A DNA stretch of 48,598 bases from DATIHT01 sp035480415 (GTDB lineage: Bacteria; Patescibacteriota; Microgenomatia; Curtissbacterales; GWA2-41-24), in NCBI GenBank assembly GCA_035480415.1, contig DATIHT010000093.1, forward strand, positions 1-48,598, read 5' to 3'. The notes under the pieces were generated by a model that saw only the letters and a list, made by a program, of their open reading frames with translations, was not told the origin of the DNA and searched no databases. Positions 6,789 through 14,899 of the stretch are shown piece by piece. Every line of letters starts with the position of its first letter. Within the stretch, counting starts at the first letter, position 1. Made by a program: the position numbers and the translations under genes.

Positions 6789-8048
6789 ATGAGGCAAATA
6801 GACGGTAAAGACATATTTTCTGTGTCAGAGGTAAATTATTTTGCCAAGCAAACCCTGGAGCAAATGACTTTCTGGGTAGAGGGTGAAATTTCCAGCGCCA
6901 AGAAAAACCCTAGCTGGAACTTTTTTTATCTGGATCTTAAAGACGACAAGGCTCTCCTTCCGTGTATTTCAGAAGGATATAAACTCGAAGGCCTAGGCGA
7001 AGATTTAGTGGGCCAGAAAATTCTAGCCTACGGAAACCTTTCCCTGTACGAACCTTTTGGAAAATTTCAGTTTAAAATCGCAAAGATTGAAAAGTTCGGC
7101 GAAGGTTTACTGCAAAAACAGCTGGAAGAGCTTATTAAAAAACTGAAATCAGAGGGCCTGTTCGACGCCAAGCATAAAAAGGAATTACCAAAATATCCAA
7201 AAAGAATTTGTATAGTAACTTCCCAAGGTTCTGACGCATGGAACGATTTTAAAAAACACACTGTCGGACAATTTCCAATTATCGAACTTTATACAGCAGA
7301 CGTTCGCGTTCAAGGTCCTAAGTCGCCTGCAAGTCTCCTAAAGGTTCTCCCACAGGTCGACACTCAAGGTTTTGATCTTATTGTGATAACCCGAGGTGGT
7401 GGCTCCATAGAAGACTTGGCAGCCTTCAACGACGAACAGGTTGCGAGGGCAATTTTTAAAATGGAGACACCGACAATTGTTGCAATCGGCCACGAGGCAA
7501 ACGAGTCTTTGGCAGAGTGGGTTTCAGACAGACGCGCTTCAACTCCGACCGACGCTGCTCACATAGTAATCTCTGGCTATCAAAGCCTCCTGCAAACCTT
7601 AAATAATCTAAAATATCAACTAGAATCTAAATCCACATACTATTTTTCTACAAACTTCCAAAGATTAGATTATATTTATCTCCAGCTTCAACAAACTAAA
7701 ACAACATTTAAAGACCTGCCGCACCGCCTGAATGGCATTCGCGAGGTGTTAAGACGCCATGAAAAGCATCAAATAGCAGACGCTAGGGATAAAGTCGACG
7801 AACTGATAGCACAAATTCAAAAGGAATTAAGGCAGCAGCTGCAAAATAAGAGCCAAAATTTACAACACGTTCACAAATCACTTGTTTTACTTTCGCCACA
7901 AAACACCCTGTCCAGAGGATACTCAATTACAACAGATGAAAACGGGAAAATAGTGCGCAGCATAAAAGCCGTTGATGTTGGGTCTGTAGTTGGTATAAAA
8001 TTGCAGGACGGATCACTTAAGACTAAAGTAACAAAAATTAGAGAATAG
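6789..8048 (+). CDS. xseA: exodeoxyribonuclease VII large subunit
   Basis: 419 residues, close to the usual length. The N-terminal OB domain (FSVSEVNYFAKQTLE, WVEGEIS, FFYLDLKDD, GNLSLYEPFGKFQFKI) is followed by the catalytic domain (LPKYPKRICIVTSQGSDAWND, VQGPKSPASL, ITRGGGSIEDLAAFNDE, AIGHEANESLAEWVSDRRASTPTDAA) and a coiled-coil C-terminus that ends in the small-subunit contact region with LSRGYSIT. The enzyme degrades single-stranded DNA from both ends with the small subunit. xseB follows after 124 nt. No convincing Shine-Dalgarno site precedes the ATG. Confidence 0.95.
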   Translation: MRQIDGKDIFSVSEVNYFAKQTLEQMTFWVEGEISSAKKNPSWNFFYLDLKDDKALLPCISEGYKLEGLGEDLVGQKILAYGNLSLYEPFGKFQFKIAKIEKFGEGLLQKQLEELIKKLKSEGLFDAKHKKELPKYPKRICIVTSQGSDAWNDFKKHTVGQFPIIELYTADVRVQGPKSPASLLKVLPQVDTQGFDLIVITRGGGSIEDLAAFNDEQVARAIFKMETPTIVAIGHEANESLAEWVSDRRASTPTDAAHIVISGYQSLLQTLNNLKYQLESKSTYYFSTNFQRLDYIYLQLQQTKTTFKDLPHRLNGIREVLRRHEKHQIADARDKVDELIAQIQKELRQQLQNKSQNLQHVHKSLVLLSPQNTLSRGYSITTDENGKIVRSIKAVDVGSVVGIKLQDGSLKTKVTKIRE

Positions 8049-8172
8049 TCGTTTAGAAAATAGAAATTTGTAATTGAGACAAGAAAATTGAAAACGGATT
8101 TAAGCACTAATTTCAAATATCTATTTTCCATTACTAATATCCAATCTCTAAATAACTAATATCAAAAATAAA
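8049..8172. repeat. AT-rich imperfect inverted repeat, class A
   Basis: Left arm about 8050-8092 and right arm about 8110-8168 are built from the words AGAAAATAG, AATTTGTAATTG and their reverse complements (CTATTTTCCATTACTAATA). It is the same family as 32698-32827, 34505-34613, 39657-39793 and the pair around 41 kb. It fills the whole gap between xseA and xseB; no gene seen. Confidence 0.6.
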
Positions 8173-8373
8173 ATGACTAAAGATTCCATTAATTTCACCC
8201 AGGCGCTAAAAAGGCTCGAAGAAATCGTCACAAAACTCGAAGGGCCGGATTTGGATTTAGAAGAAGGGCTCAAGCTTTTGGAAGAAGGCGTAAAGCTGCA
8301 CAAACTTTGTAAAGAAAAGCTAACCGAGGCAAACGCAAAGATCACGACTATTCTGAAGGAAGACGACAATTAA
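8173..8373 (+). CDS. xseB: exodeoxyribonuclease VII small subunit
   Basis: 66 residues, the normal size. Signature FTQALKRLEEIVTKLEG, LDLEEGLKLLEEGVKLHKLCKEKL: a helical hairpin that binds the XseA C-terminus in several copies. It lies directly after xseA on the same strand, which confirms both calls. The ATG at 8173 gives the typical start of the family. Confidence 0.93.
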   Translation: MTKDSINFTQALKRLEEIVTKLEGPDLDLEEGLKLLEEGVKLHKLCKEKLTEANAKITTILKEDDN

Positions 8374-8538
8374 TTTTTAATTTATAATTTAAAATTTTTA
8401 ATATGAGAGCATATTTTTTATTTCATAAAAAAGTAAATCTAAATGATTAAATTTTTAAATATTAAAACATTGAAAATTCAATAAGCAGAGCTTTTCTGCG
8501 AATAAAAATTAAGAATTTAAAATTGAAAATTTGCAAAA
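8374..8538. repeat. AT-rich imperfect inverted repeat, class B
   Basis: 165 nt without a gene. The outer arms are chains of AATTTTTAATTTATAATTTA-like words and their complements near 8500-8530. The centre contains AAATCTAAATG, the reverse complement of the CATTTAGATTT core found in the repeats at 14786 and 35598. A small internal hairpin GCAGA-GCTTT-TCTGC lies near 8486. Confidence 0.55.
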
Positions 8539-9216
8539 ATGATCTACATTCTCCACGGCGAAGACACAACTAGTGCCTACGATTGCCTAACTCAAATCCA
8601 AAATAAATATAAAGACCATCTTTTTGTCCGGCTGGAATCCAAACCAGGAGAAGACGAAATAAGCCAGGTAGTCTTCACGGAAGATCTGCTGGACCAGGCA
8701 AAATTAATAGTGGCAGAAGGCTTCTTGTCGCCACTTAAAAAATTGCCAAAATTTATAGAAAAAGTACCCCAAGACCAAATTTTAATTTTTTGGGAAAAAA
8801 CTACGCTTTCGCCGGCAAAGATAAAATCGCTTTCTAAATATGCCCAAATTGAATTTTTCAAAAAATCTTCCGAGATTTTCTCTTTTTTAGATGGTTTGAT
8901 CCCAGGTTCCAAAAATGCATTTGCCCTGCTTACTACACTGGAAGAAGACGGGCTCATATGGCAAATTCAAAACAGGTTTTTATTACTTTTACTGTGCAAA
9001 CTAAACATAAGTCTGGACCAAATAGTAAAAGTTACAAAAAGGAATCTGGCACCCTGGCAGCTGGATAAACTACAAATACAATCAAGAAGGTTCGACCAAA
9101 AACAATTGATGTCTGTATATCAGGGCTCGCTAAAAATCGACTACCTAATAAAAAGCGGCAAAACAAACCTGGATCCAAAAACCCTAATATCTGTCCTGCT
9201 CCAAAAGTACCTTTAA
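8539..9216 (+). CDS. holA: DNA polymerase III delta subunit-like protein (shortened)
   Basis: 225 residues against about 330 for typical HolA. The start MIYILHGEDTTSAYDCL fits the family's N-terminal AAA+-like domain, and the C-terminal third (NRFLLLLLCKLN, LAPWQLDKLQIQSRRF, SLKIDYLIKSGK) fits the delta C-terminal collar domain. The middle is reduced, and a Walker A motif is absent, as is normal for delta. The family opens the beta clamp during loading. The gene follows xseAB and precedes a repeat. The assignment rests on pattern recognition of the two ends, so a divergent delta-like protein without clamp-loader activity is possible. Confidence 0.72.
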   Translation: MIYILHGEDTTSAYDCLTQIQNKYKDHLFVRLESKPGEDEISQVVFTEDLLDQAKLIVAEGFLSPLKKLPKFIEKVPQDQILIFWEKTTLSPAKIKSLSKYAQIEFFKKSSEIFSFLDGLIPGSKNAFALLTTLEEDGLIWQIQNRFLLLLLCKLNISLDQIVKVTKRNLAPWQLDKLQIQSRRFDQKQLMSVYQGSLKIDYLIKSGKTNLDPKTLISVLLQKYL

Positions 9217-9217
9217 A

Positions 9218-9250
9218 GTTACGTCTACACCCCAAGGGTGTCAACGTAAC
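9218..9250. repeat. hairpin repeat at the left edge of the surface-protein cassette
   Basis: Arms GTTACGT-ct-ACACCC and GGGTGT-ca-ACGTAAC, with a 2x2 internal loop. It begins right after the holA-like stop codon. The right arm contains GGTGTCAACGTAAC, which recurs exactly at 12438-12451 beyond the metalloprotease gene. A related ATCCCTGGGGTGTATTGG segment follows at 9273. Confidence 0.65.
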
Positions 9251-9390
9251 AGACGCCAAGGATATATGCATACATCCCTGGGGTGTATTGGCTATATGGA
9301 AAACTTGCAAAATTTCCCCACTTCCTTTTATATGTATATGTGGATCACTCTGCCAAAATTTATGCAAGGTTTAAACGCTTAGCGCGTTTT

Positions 9391-9411
9391 TACTCTCTCT
9401 CTCTCTCTCTC
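9391..9411. repeat. CT dinucleotide microsatellite
   Basis: A run of about nine CT units within the 274-nt gap before the surface protein gene. It lies about 80 nt upstream of the start codon and outside the coding frame, next to a small hairpin AAACGC-ttagc-GCGTTT (about 9373-9389). Slippage could alter promoter spacing, but no promoter is clear here. Confidence 0.75.
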
Positions 9412-9436
9412 GTTAGTATGTGTTAATTTCCGCTTT

Positions 9437-9495
9437 GTCATCCTGAACTTGTTTCAGGATCTTTTTTCTAGATCCCGAACTAAATTCGGGATGAC
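9437..9495. repeat. GTCATCC...GGATGAC dispersed palindrome
   Basis: 59-bp element with outer arms GTCATCC and GGATGAC. Inside are two nested hairpins: ATCCTGAA-cttgt-TTCAGGAT on the left and GATCCCGAA-ctaaa-TTCGGGAT on the right. This type of TCATCCTGAACTTGTTTCAGG repeat is widespread in bacterial genomes. Its last bases supply the ATG used as the start of the surface protein gene. Confidence 0.8.
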
Positions 9496-11746
9496 ACTTT
9501 TGGTGACGCTGCTTCTTTTTGCTTTAGGACTTGCTCCTCTTGCACAAGTCCTTGCTTCCACAAGCACTGTTGATTACACCAGACAGCTCATAACCTCCGG
9601 AAACGAGATTACAGATGCGAGCCGTACTACCAATACCCAAGGTGATGGACTTTCCAACGATTCTTCTTATGGAATTTGGGCAGCTGCAACTAATCTTGTA
9701 GCAAACGGTGGTTTTGAAACTAATACTACCGGATGGATACCAAGAACGGGTACGAGTACAACAATTGCGAGGAATACTACAGAGCATAAGTTTGGAGCTG
9801 CCAGTGTTGCTGTAACTACGCCAGGAAGTGCAGATTATGAATCGGTTGCAAATGGCACTAGCTCCAGCGGTTATTACACGGTAAGCTCAAGTACTGCTTA
9901 TACGGTAAGCGCATGGACAAAAGCAGCGGTTGGAGAAAATACTTACGTAGTTTGGGACGAACTTAATAGTTCAGGTACCTATATAACTTCACAGTTTAGT
10001 AGTGCAGTGGTAGGGAATGGAGGCTGGCAAAGAGTAACTCTTACTGCTACTACCAACGGCAGTACTGCCCGTCTTTTGATATATGTGGGTCACAACACAA
10101 CTCACGTAGCAAGCACATTTTATGTAGATGGTGTTCAAGTTGAAACTGGCTCTGTCGCCACTCCATATATTGAAACTAATGGCGCGACTGCGAGCAGAAG
10201 TGCTGGACGAGTTCAGCCGGTGTCTAATATCTTTTCTGCGACACAGGGTTGGGCTGCATTTAGAATACGAAGCGGCTGGGGTACGGCACCTTCTAATGCA
10301 ACGTTGTTCTCATGGGCGGACAGCGGTAATGAAAGAATTGAACTTGTATATGTTACCAATCAGTGGGTTGCAATAAAGCGTACGCTAGGAGCCGGTTCTA
10401 ATGCTGCAAGCGCGATAATTACTCCCGCCGTTGGAGACTTCGAAACTGTCATTATTTCGTGGACTTCCTCGACTGTAAAAGTGTCGGTAAACGGTGCTGC
10501 TTTTGTATCTGCAAGTAACAGTTCTATTCCCACATTAACAGCCACATTAGCCGATATTGGTCAATCTACCCAAGCAGCTAATCGTCTTTTAGATGCGGAT
10601 GTTTTCTGGTCAGCCGCCGGATCTGGTACCCTCTCTGACGCTGATGCTTCAACGATCAATGGTTTTGGCAATACGGATCCTACAATCAACAGTTTCAGCA
10701 CAACAGACCATCCAACATTTACCTGGAGTGCCGACACCGCCAATTACACAGCAAGGGATTACAACGTAACGACTGTTGACCCTGACGGGCCACCAACTGC
10801 ACCAGGATGTAACGACCAGGCACCAACGTCTGCACCCACAATATTCACAGCACAGTCAGACGTAAGTAGTGCAACTCTAAACTTTGCACCTGCAACACCT
10901 TCCAGCTACTACTACATTGCCTATGGGACAAATTCTGACAACTTTCAATATGGAGTTAAATACAATACTGACTACAACAAAGGCCAGTTAAGCTACACGG
11001 TAACAGGACTTACCCAACACACTTCCTACTACTTTAAGATTCGTGCCGGTAACGGTTGTGCAACCGGTCCCTGGGGCGGCTGGCGAGAAGTACTAACATC
11101 AAAAAGTGCGAGTAGCGGTGCTGATGCCGGTTCATATTTGCAGGGCTCCCAACCTTCTCCTGAACCATCTCCAAGCCCTCAGTCCGGACTTGTTCCTAAA
11201 GTTACACAAATACTGGAATCACCAGTTGCAATTGCTACTAAAACCGGTGGAAGTATCCTAGGATGGTTTGGAAAAATCGGATCAGCTATAGGCTCTGGTA
11301 TTGGTACATTTGGCCATGATATCGGTTCTTTGGCCGGCGATACGGGCCGTTTGGTTGCAAATGGTTTAACAAAAACTGTTACGATTCCAGCTAATGCTGT
11401 TGCGTCTGTTTTTATAAAAGCAAAAGATACGGTAGTCGGAACATATTATCTTGCAACCGTTCACGACCAACCAAAAATTACGAATGTTCAAGTTAGCAAA
11501 AATTCTCAAACTGACGTTGTTATTTCCTGGCAGACAGACCAACCTACAACTTCTAAAGTTAACTACGGTTTTGATACTTCGTACGGTAAAGATGTACAGA
11601 ATGGTAGTTATGCAAAAGACCATAAGTTAATTCTCAAAGGCTTAGACGCTAACAAAACATATTACTTTGAGGTAATGGGGCAGCTTGGTAACAAATATGT
11701 CTACGATGCTTATTATTCCTTTACTACCCAGGAAGAAGGCAAATAG
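9491..11746 (+). CDS. large secreted surface protein with carbohydrate-binding, LamG-like and two Fn3 domains
   Basis: About 751 residues from the ATG at 9491. Signal peptide at 1-24 (LLVTLLLFALGLAPLAQVLA). Then a CBM-like jelly roll (about 60-220, NLVANGGFETNTTGW), a LamG/concanavalin-like domain (about 225-385), an Fn3 domain (about 435-535, SYTVTGLTQHTSYYFKIRAG), a Pro/Ser linker (PSPEPSPSPQ), a Gly-rich hydrophobic stretch (ILGWFGKIGSAIGSGIGTFG) and a final Fn3 domain (about 665-748, VVISWQTDQPTTSKVNYG). It probably adheres to glycans or other cells. The frame extends upstream through the dispersed palindrome, but the signal peptide begins at the ATG inside it. The metalloprotease gene follows after 3 nt. 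Confidence 0.85.
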   Translation: MTLLVTLLLFALGLAPLAQVLASTSTVDYTRQLITSGNEITDASRTTNTQGDGLSNDSSYGIWAAATNLVANGGFETNTTGWIPRTGTSTTIARNTTEHKFGAASVAVTTPGSADYESVANGTSSSGYYTVSSSTAYTVSAWTKAAVGENTYVVWDELNSSGTYITSQFSSAVVGNGGWQRVTLTATTNGSTARLLIYVGHNTTHVASTFYVDGVQVETGSVATPYIETNGATASRSAGRVQPVSNIFSATQGWAAFRIRSGWGTAPSNATLFSWADSGNERIELVYVTNQWVAIKRTLGAGSNAASAIITPAVGDFETVIISWTSSTVKVSVNGAAFVSASNSSIPTLTATLADIGQSTQAANRLLDADVFWSAAGSGTLSDADASTINGFGNTDPTINSFSTTDHPTFTWSADTANYTARDYNVTTVDPDGPPTAPGCNDQAPTSAPTIFTAQSDVSSATLNFAPATPSSYYYIAYGTNSDNFQYGVKYNTDYNKGQLSYTVTGLTQHTSYYFKIRAGNGCATGPWGGWREVLTSKSASSGADAGSYLQGSQPSPEPSPSPQSGLVPKVTQILESPVAIATKTGGSILGWFGKIGSAIGSGIGTFGHDIGSLAGDTGRLVANGLTKTVTIPANAVASVFIKAKDTVVGTYYLATVHDQPKITNVQVSKNSQTDVVISWQTDQPTTSKVNYGFDTSYGKDVQNGSYAKDHKLILKGLDANKTYYFEVMGQLGNKYVYDAYYSFTTQEEGK

Positions 11747-11749
11747 TAC

Positions 11750-12424
11750 ATGGGCGAATTTTTAAAGTTCGTCCCAAAAAAATTTATTTCCCCTCTTGCG
11801 AAAACATTAATAATATCTGGACTTATTCTGCCTGCTGGTCTTACGGACGAGAACATGCCGCTGCAGGCTACGTCTGTTCATGCAGAAACTACTGATCCTC
11901 TTGAACAAATCCCATTTAACTGGCAAAGGAATGAAGTGTTGTTTGGTCCAAATGCCGGTTTTGAAAAGGCAACGAATGGACAAAGTTTAAGCGTGTATGT
12001 AACACCAGGCTTGGCAATAGATTTAAAGGCCACTATTGCCCCTTGGAACAAACTGGCTGGCTGGGATTTGTTTATACCTTCGGACGATGTTAGCGGTGCA
12101 GATATATCTTTTGTTCCAAACAATACGACGAGGGTACAGCCGGCACCGGATTTCAAGGCCAGTTATTCTGGCTGCAAAATTAATATTAATCCAAAAGACT
12201 ATAAATTAACCATGGAAGCGCAGCACGAGATAGGACACTGTTTGGGTCTTGTCGATTTTGTAACAACAGGTACAGACACCAAAAATTATGTTAACCCGCA
12301 AAAGTGCGATGATCCTTCCAAGTTGTATCTTGGAGTGATGAGTTATTGTTCATGGGAGGATTCTAGATTTTGGTTTGGCGCACACGACAGGAAATTATTA
12401 GAGCTCTGTGGCTACTCTCGCTAA
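11750..12424 (+). CDS. exported matrixin-like zinc metalloprotease
   Basis: 224 residues. Residues 10-30 form a signal or anchor helix (FISPLAKTLIISGLILPAG). The zinc site is H159-E160-I-G-H163-C-L-G-L-V-D169, the metzincin HExxHxxGxx(H/D) motif with Asp as third ligand, and the Met-turn is at M197 (VMSYC), 28 residues later, as expected. Cys residues in the C-terminal half may form disulfides. The ATG lies 3 nt after the surface protein stop, so the two are translated together and probably act together outside the cell, for example in processing the adhesin or attacking a host surface. Confidence 0.85.
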   Translation: MGEFLKFVPKKFISPLAKTLIISGLILPAGLTDENMPLQATSVHAETTDPLEQIPFNWQRNEVLFGPNAGFEKATNGQSLSVYVTPGLAIDLKATIAPWNKLAGWDLFIPSDDVSGADISFVPNNTTRVQPAPDFKASYSGCKININPKDYKLTMEAQHEIGHCLGLVDFVTTGTDTKNYVNPQKCDDPSKLYLGVMSYCSWEDSRFWFGAHDRKLLELCGYSR

Positions 12425-12437
12425 AAAGATTTCCTAA

Positions 12438-12473
12438 GGTGTCAACGTAACTCACCCCAGGGGTGTAATCGGA
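12438..12473. repeat. right-hand repeat of the surface-protein cassette
   Basis: Contains GGTGTCAACGTAAC, an exact 14-nt copy of 9237-9250, followed by the palindrome CACCCC-AGGGGTG, which resembles CATCCCTGGGGTG at about 9274. The two genes between are therefore bounded by related sequences in the same orientation. Confidence 0.65.
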
Positions 12474-12520
12474 AGTTTCTTGGTATTTTACGTACGGGAT
12501 ACCTGATACAATTAAAATTA

Positions 12521-14785
12521 ATGCCACAGAACGTAGTTTGGTTTAAAGATGTAGATAAAAACGACATAGATTTAGTCGGCGGCAAGGGCGCAAATTTAGG
12601 AGAACTCACCAAAATCGGCGCACCGGTACCAAACGGTTTTATTGTTACCTCACAAGCATACTTCGACTCTGTTAAAAATTCGGGAGCACTGGACAGAATT
12701 AAGGGCATATTGTATGGATTAAATACAAACGATCCTGTTGACCTTCAAAGAAAAGCCCAGGCATGCCAGAAAGAAATAAAAAACATAGAACTACCAAAAA
12801 GTCTGGAAAATGAAATCGAATCGCACTACAAAAAACTCGGCAACGGCAAACAGATACTGGTTGCCGTCCGTTCTTCTGCAACAGCAGAAGACTTACCAAA
12901 CGCTTCTTTTGCAGGCCAACAAAAAACTTTTTTAAATGTAAAAGGTAAAGAAGAATTAAAGCGCGCAATTTTAGACGCCTGGGCTTCGCTATTTGAAGCA
13001 AGAGCAATTTTTTACAGGCAGGATCAAAAATTCGACCATTTTAAAGTAGGTATCGCAATACCGGTACAAATTATGGTGCAATCCCAAACTTCCGGCGTAA
13101 TGTTTACAGTAGACCCAATTACCGGCAATAAAAACACAGCGGTAATAGAAGCAATTTGGGGTCTTGGAGAATTGATAGTTGGCGGACAGGCAACACCCGA
13201 CCATTTTGAAGTTGAAAAACAAAACTTTACAATCAGTGTCAAAAGCATTGCCAAACAGGAAAAACAGCTGGTAAAGGTGGAAAAAGGCAACAAACTTGTA
13301 ACTATTGCAAAGGCTCACCAGAAATCCCAAAAACTTCCGGATGCAAAAGTATTAGAACTTGCCAAAATTGGCAAAATGCTCGAAAATCATTATTTTTCTC
13401 CTCAGGATATTGAATGGGCATACACAAACGGCAAAATCTATCTGGTACAAACAAGGCCTATCACCACACTCGGCAAAAAGAAAAAGGAGGAAGAGACAAA
13501 AATGCCAGAAAATCAAATTAAAAATGTAATCCTGGAAGGTGCACCTGCGTCTCCGGCAATTGCAACAGGAAAAGTTGTTATTATTCATTCGCCAAAAGAA
13601 CTTAACAAAATCAAACAAGGCGATGTTTTGGTAACAGAGGTTACAAATCCGGATTTTGTACCTGCAATGAGAAGAGCAGTTGCCATTGTGACAGACAAAG
13701 GCGGCAGGACTTCTCATGCTGCCATTGTTTCCAGAGAGCTTGGCATTGCATGTGTTGTGGGCACGCAGGATGCTACCAAAAAACTTAAAGACGGGCAGAT
13801 AGTCACAGTAGATGGTGCCAAAGGTTTAATTTACAAAGGCAGTATTCAAACTCCAGGCAAAAACCTTAATGCCCAGCTTACTGCCAGTAAACAGGCAACA
13901 AACCATAATACGGCAACTAAGCTTTACGTTAATTTGGCAGAAGTTGAAAAAGCAGTGGAAATTGCCGCCAAAAATGTGGACGGCGTCGGGCTTTTGCGTG
14001 CAGAATTTATGCTGGCAGCAATCGGCACCCACCCAAAAAAATTTATAAAAGACAAAAAAGAGGATGAATTTGTAAATATTCTATCTTCAAAACTTTCTAC
14101 CTTTGGCAAAGCCTTTGGTAAACGCCCGGTTATCTACAGAGCGAGCGATTTAAAATCCAGCGAATACAGACACCTTAAAGGCGGCGAAGCTTTTGAGCCC
14201 AATGAGACTAACCCCATGCTTGGCTACCGCGGTGCCTTCAGATATTTAAAAGATCCCGATACTTTTAAGTTGGAACTAAGAGCCTTAAAACTTGCCCGTC
14301 AAAACCATAAAAACCTAAGGCTTATGATTCCGTTTGTAAGAAACCCCCAGGAGCTTATTGCCGTTAAAAGCATGGTGGAAGAACAAGGTCTATTCCAGGA
14401 CAAATCTTTTGAGCTTCTCATGATGGCCGAACTTCCCACAAATGTCTTCAGGCTTCAGGATTTCATAGACGTGGGTATAGACGGCATATCAATTGGCTCC
14501 AACGATCTTACGATGCTTATTTTGGGGACAGACAGAGACAATGAAGAAGTAGCAAGCGAATTCAACGAAATGGACCCTGCGGTTTTGTCTGCTTACGAGA
14601 AAATAATTAAAACTTGTGTCCAAAACAAACTTGATTGTTCTATTTGCGGTCAGGCCCCTTCCTTTTTTCCGGAATTGACCGAAAAATTAGTAAAATGGGG
14701 CATTACCTCAATTTCGGTAAACCCAGATAAAATAGACCAAACCCGCCAAATCATTTACGAAGCCGAGAAAAAACTTGTATTATGA
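12521..14785 (+). CDS. ppsA: phosphoenolpyruvate synthase (pyruvate, water dikinase)
   Basis: 754 residues, near the usual 750-800. N-terminal ATP-grasp domain (LVGGKGANLGELTKIGAPVPNGF, AVRSSATAEDLPNASFAGQQ), swivelling phospho-histidine domain with H399 (GGRTSHAAIVSRELGIACVVGT), and a C-terminal PEP barrel (GLLRAEFML, GSNDLT) with catalytic C709 in SICGQAPS. It interconverts pyruvate and PEP using ATP/AMP and can replace pyruvate kinase. It heads the ppsA-eno-gpmI block. A TGATACAAT box (-10 at 12507-12512) puts the transcription start about 2 nt before the ATG, so the mRNA is probably leaderless. Confidence 0.96.
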   Translation: MPQNVVWFKDVDKNDIDLVGGKGANLGELTKIGAPVPNGFIVTSQAYFDSVKNSGALDRIKGILYGLNTNDPVDLQRKAQACQKEIKNIELPKSLENEIESHYKKLGNGKQILVAVRSSATAEDLPNASFAGQQKTFLNVKGKEELKRAILDAWASLFEARAIFYRQDQKFDHFKVGIAIPVQIMVQSQTSGVMFTVDPITGNKNTAVIEAIWGLGELIVGGQATPDHFEVEKQNFTISVKSIAKQEKQLVKVEKGNKLVTIAKAHQKSQKLPDAKVLELAKIGKMLENHYFSPQDIEWAYTNGKIYLVQTRPITTLGKKKKEEETKMPENQIKNVILEGAPASPAIATGKVVIIHSPKELNKIKQGDVLVTEVTNPDFVPAMRRAVAIVTDKGGRTSHAAIVSRELGIACVVGTQDATKKLKDGQIVTVDGAKGLIYKGSIQTPGKNLNAQLTASKQATNHNTATKLYVNLAEVEKAVEIAAKNVDGVGLLRAEFMLAAIGTHPKKFIKDKKEDEFVNILSSKLSTFGKAFGKRPVIYRASDLKSSEYRHLKGGEAFEPNETNPMLGYRGAFRYLKDPDTFKLELRALKLARQNHKNLRLMIPFVRNPQELIAVKSMVEEQGLFQDKSFELLMMAELPTNVFRLQDFIDVGIDGISIGSNDLTMLILGTDRDNEEVASEFNEMDPAVLSAYEKIIKTCVQNKLDCSICGQAPSFFPELTEKLVKWGITSISVNPDKIDQTRQIIYEAEKKLVL

Positions 14786-14899
14786 TAGTAGCAATTTACA
14801 ATTTAAAATTTTCAATTTCTAATCAATTTTTAAAATTTAATTTTCAAACATTTAGATTTCAATAAAAATTATAAATTTAAAATTAAAAATTAACTAAAT
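14786..14899. repeat. AT-rich imperfect inverted repeat, class B
   Basis: 114 nt of AATTTAAAATTTTCAATTT-type words on the left and their complements on the right. It carries the core AACATTTAGATTTCAAT, which is shared with 35598-35709. It separates ppsA and eno; no gene seen. Confidence 0.6.

Noticed and set aside
6636..6789. The two twin hairpins as ordinary plus-strand terminators of the kinase
   Set aside because: On the plus strand they are followed by no T-run; the T-run and a consensus promoter are on the minus strand.
9391..9411. Phase-variable switch by the CT run
   Set aside because: It is not in the coding frame, and no promoter elements could be placed around it, so a switch is only a possibility.
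9449..9490. TTG-started extension of the surface protein
   Set aside because: It is the translation of the dispersed palindrome; the signal peptide starts at the ATG at 9491.
12699..14109. Several long minus-strand frames opposite ppsA (68-121 codons)
   Set aside because: They are out-of-frame shadows of a strongly conserved gene, rich in Cys and Phe, without promoters or ribosome sites.
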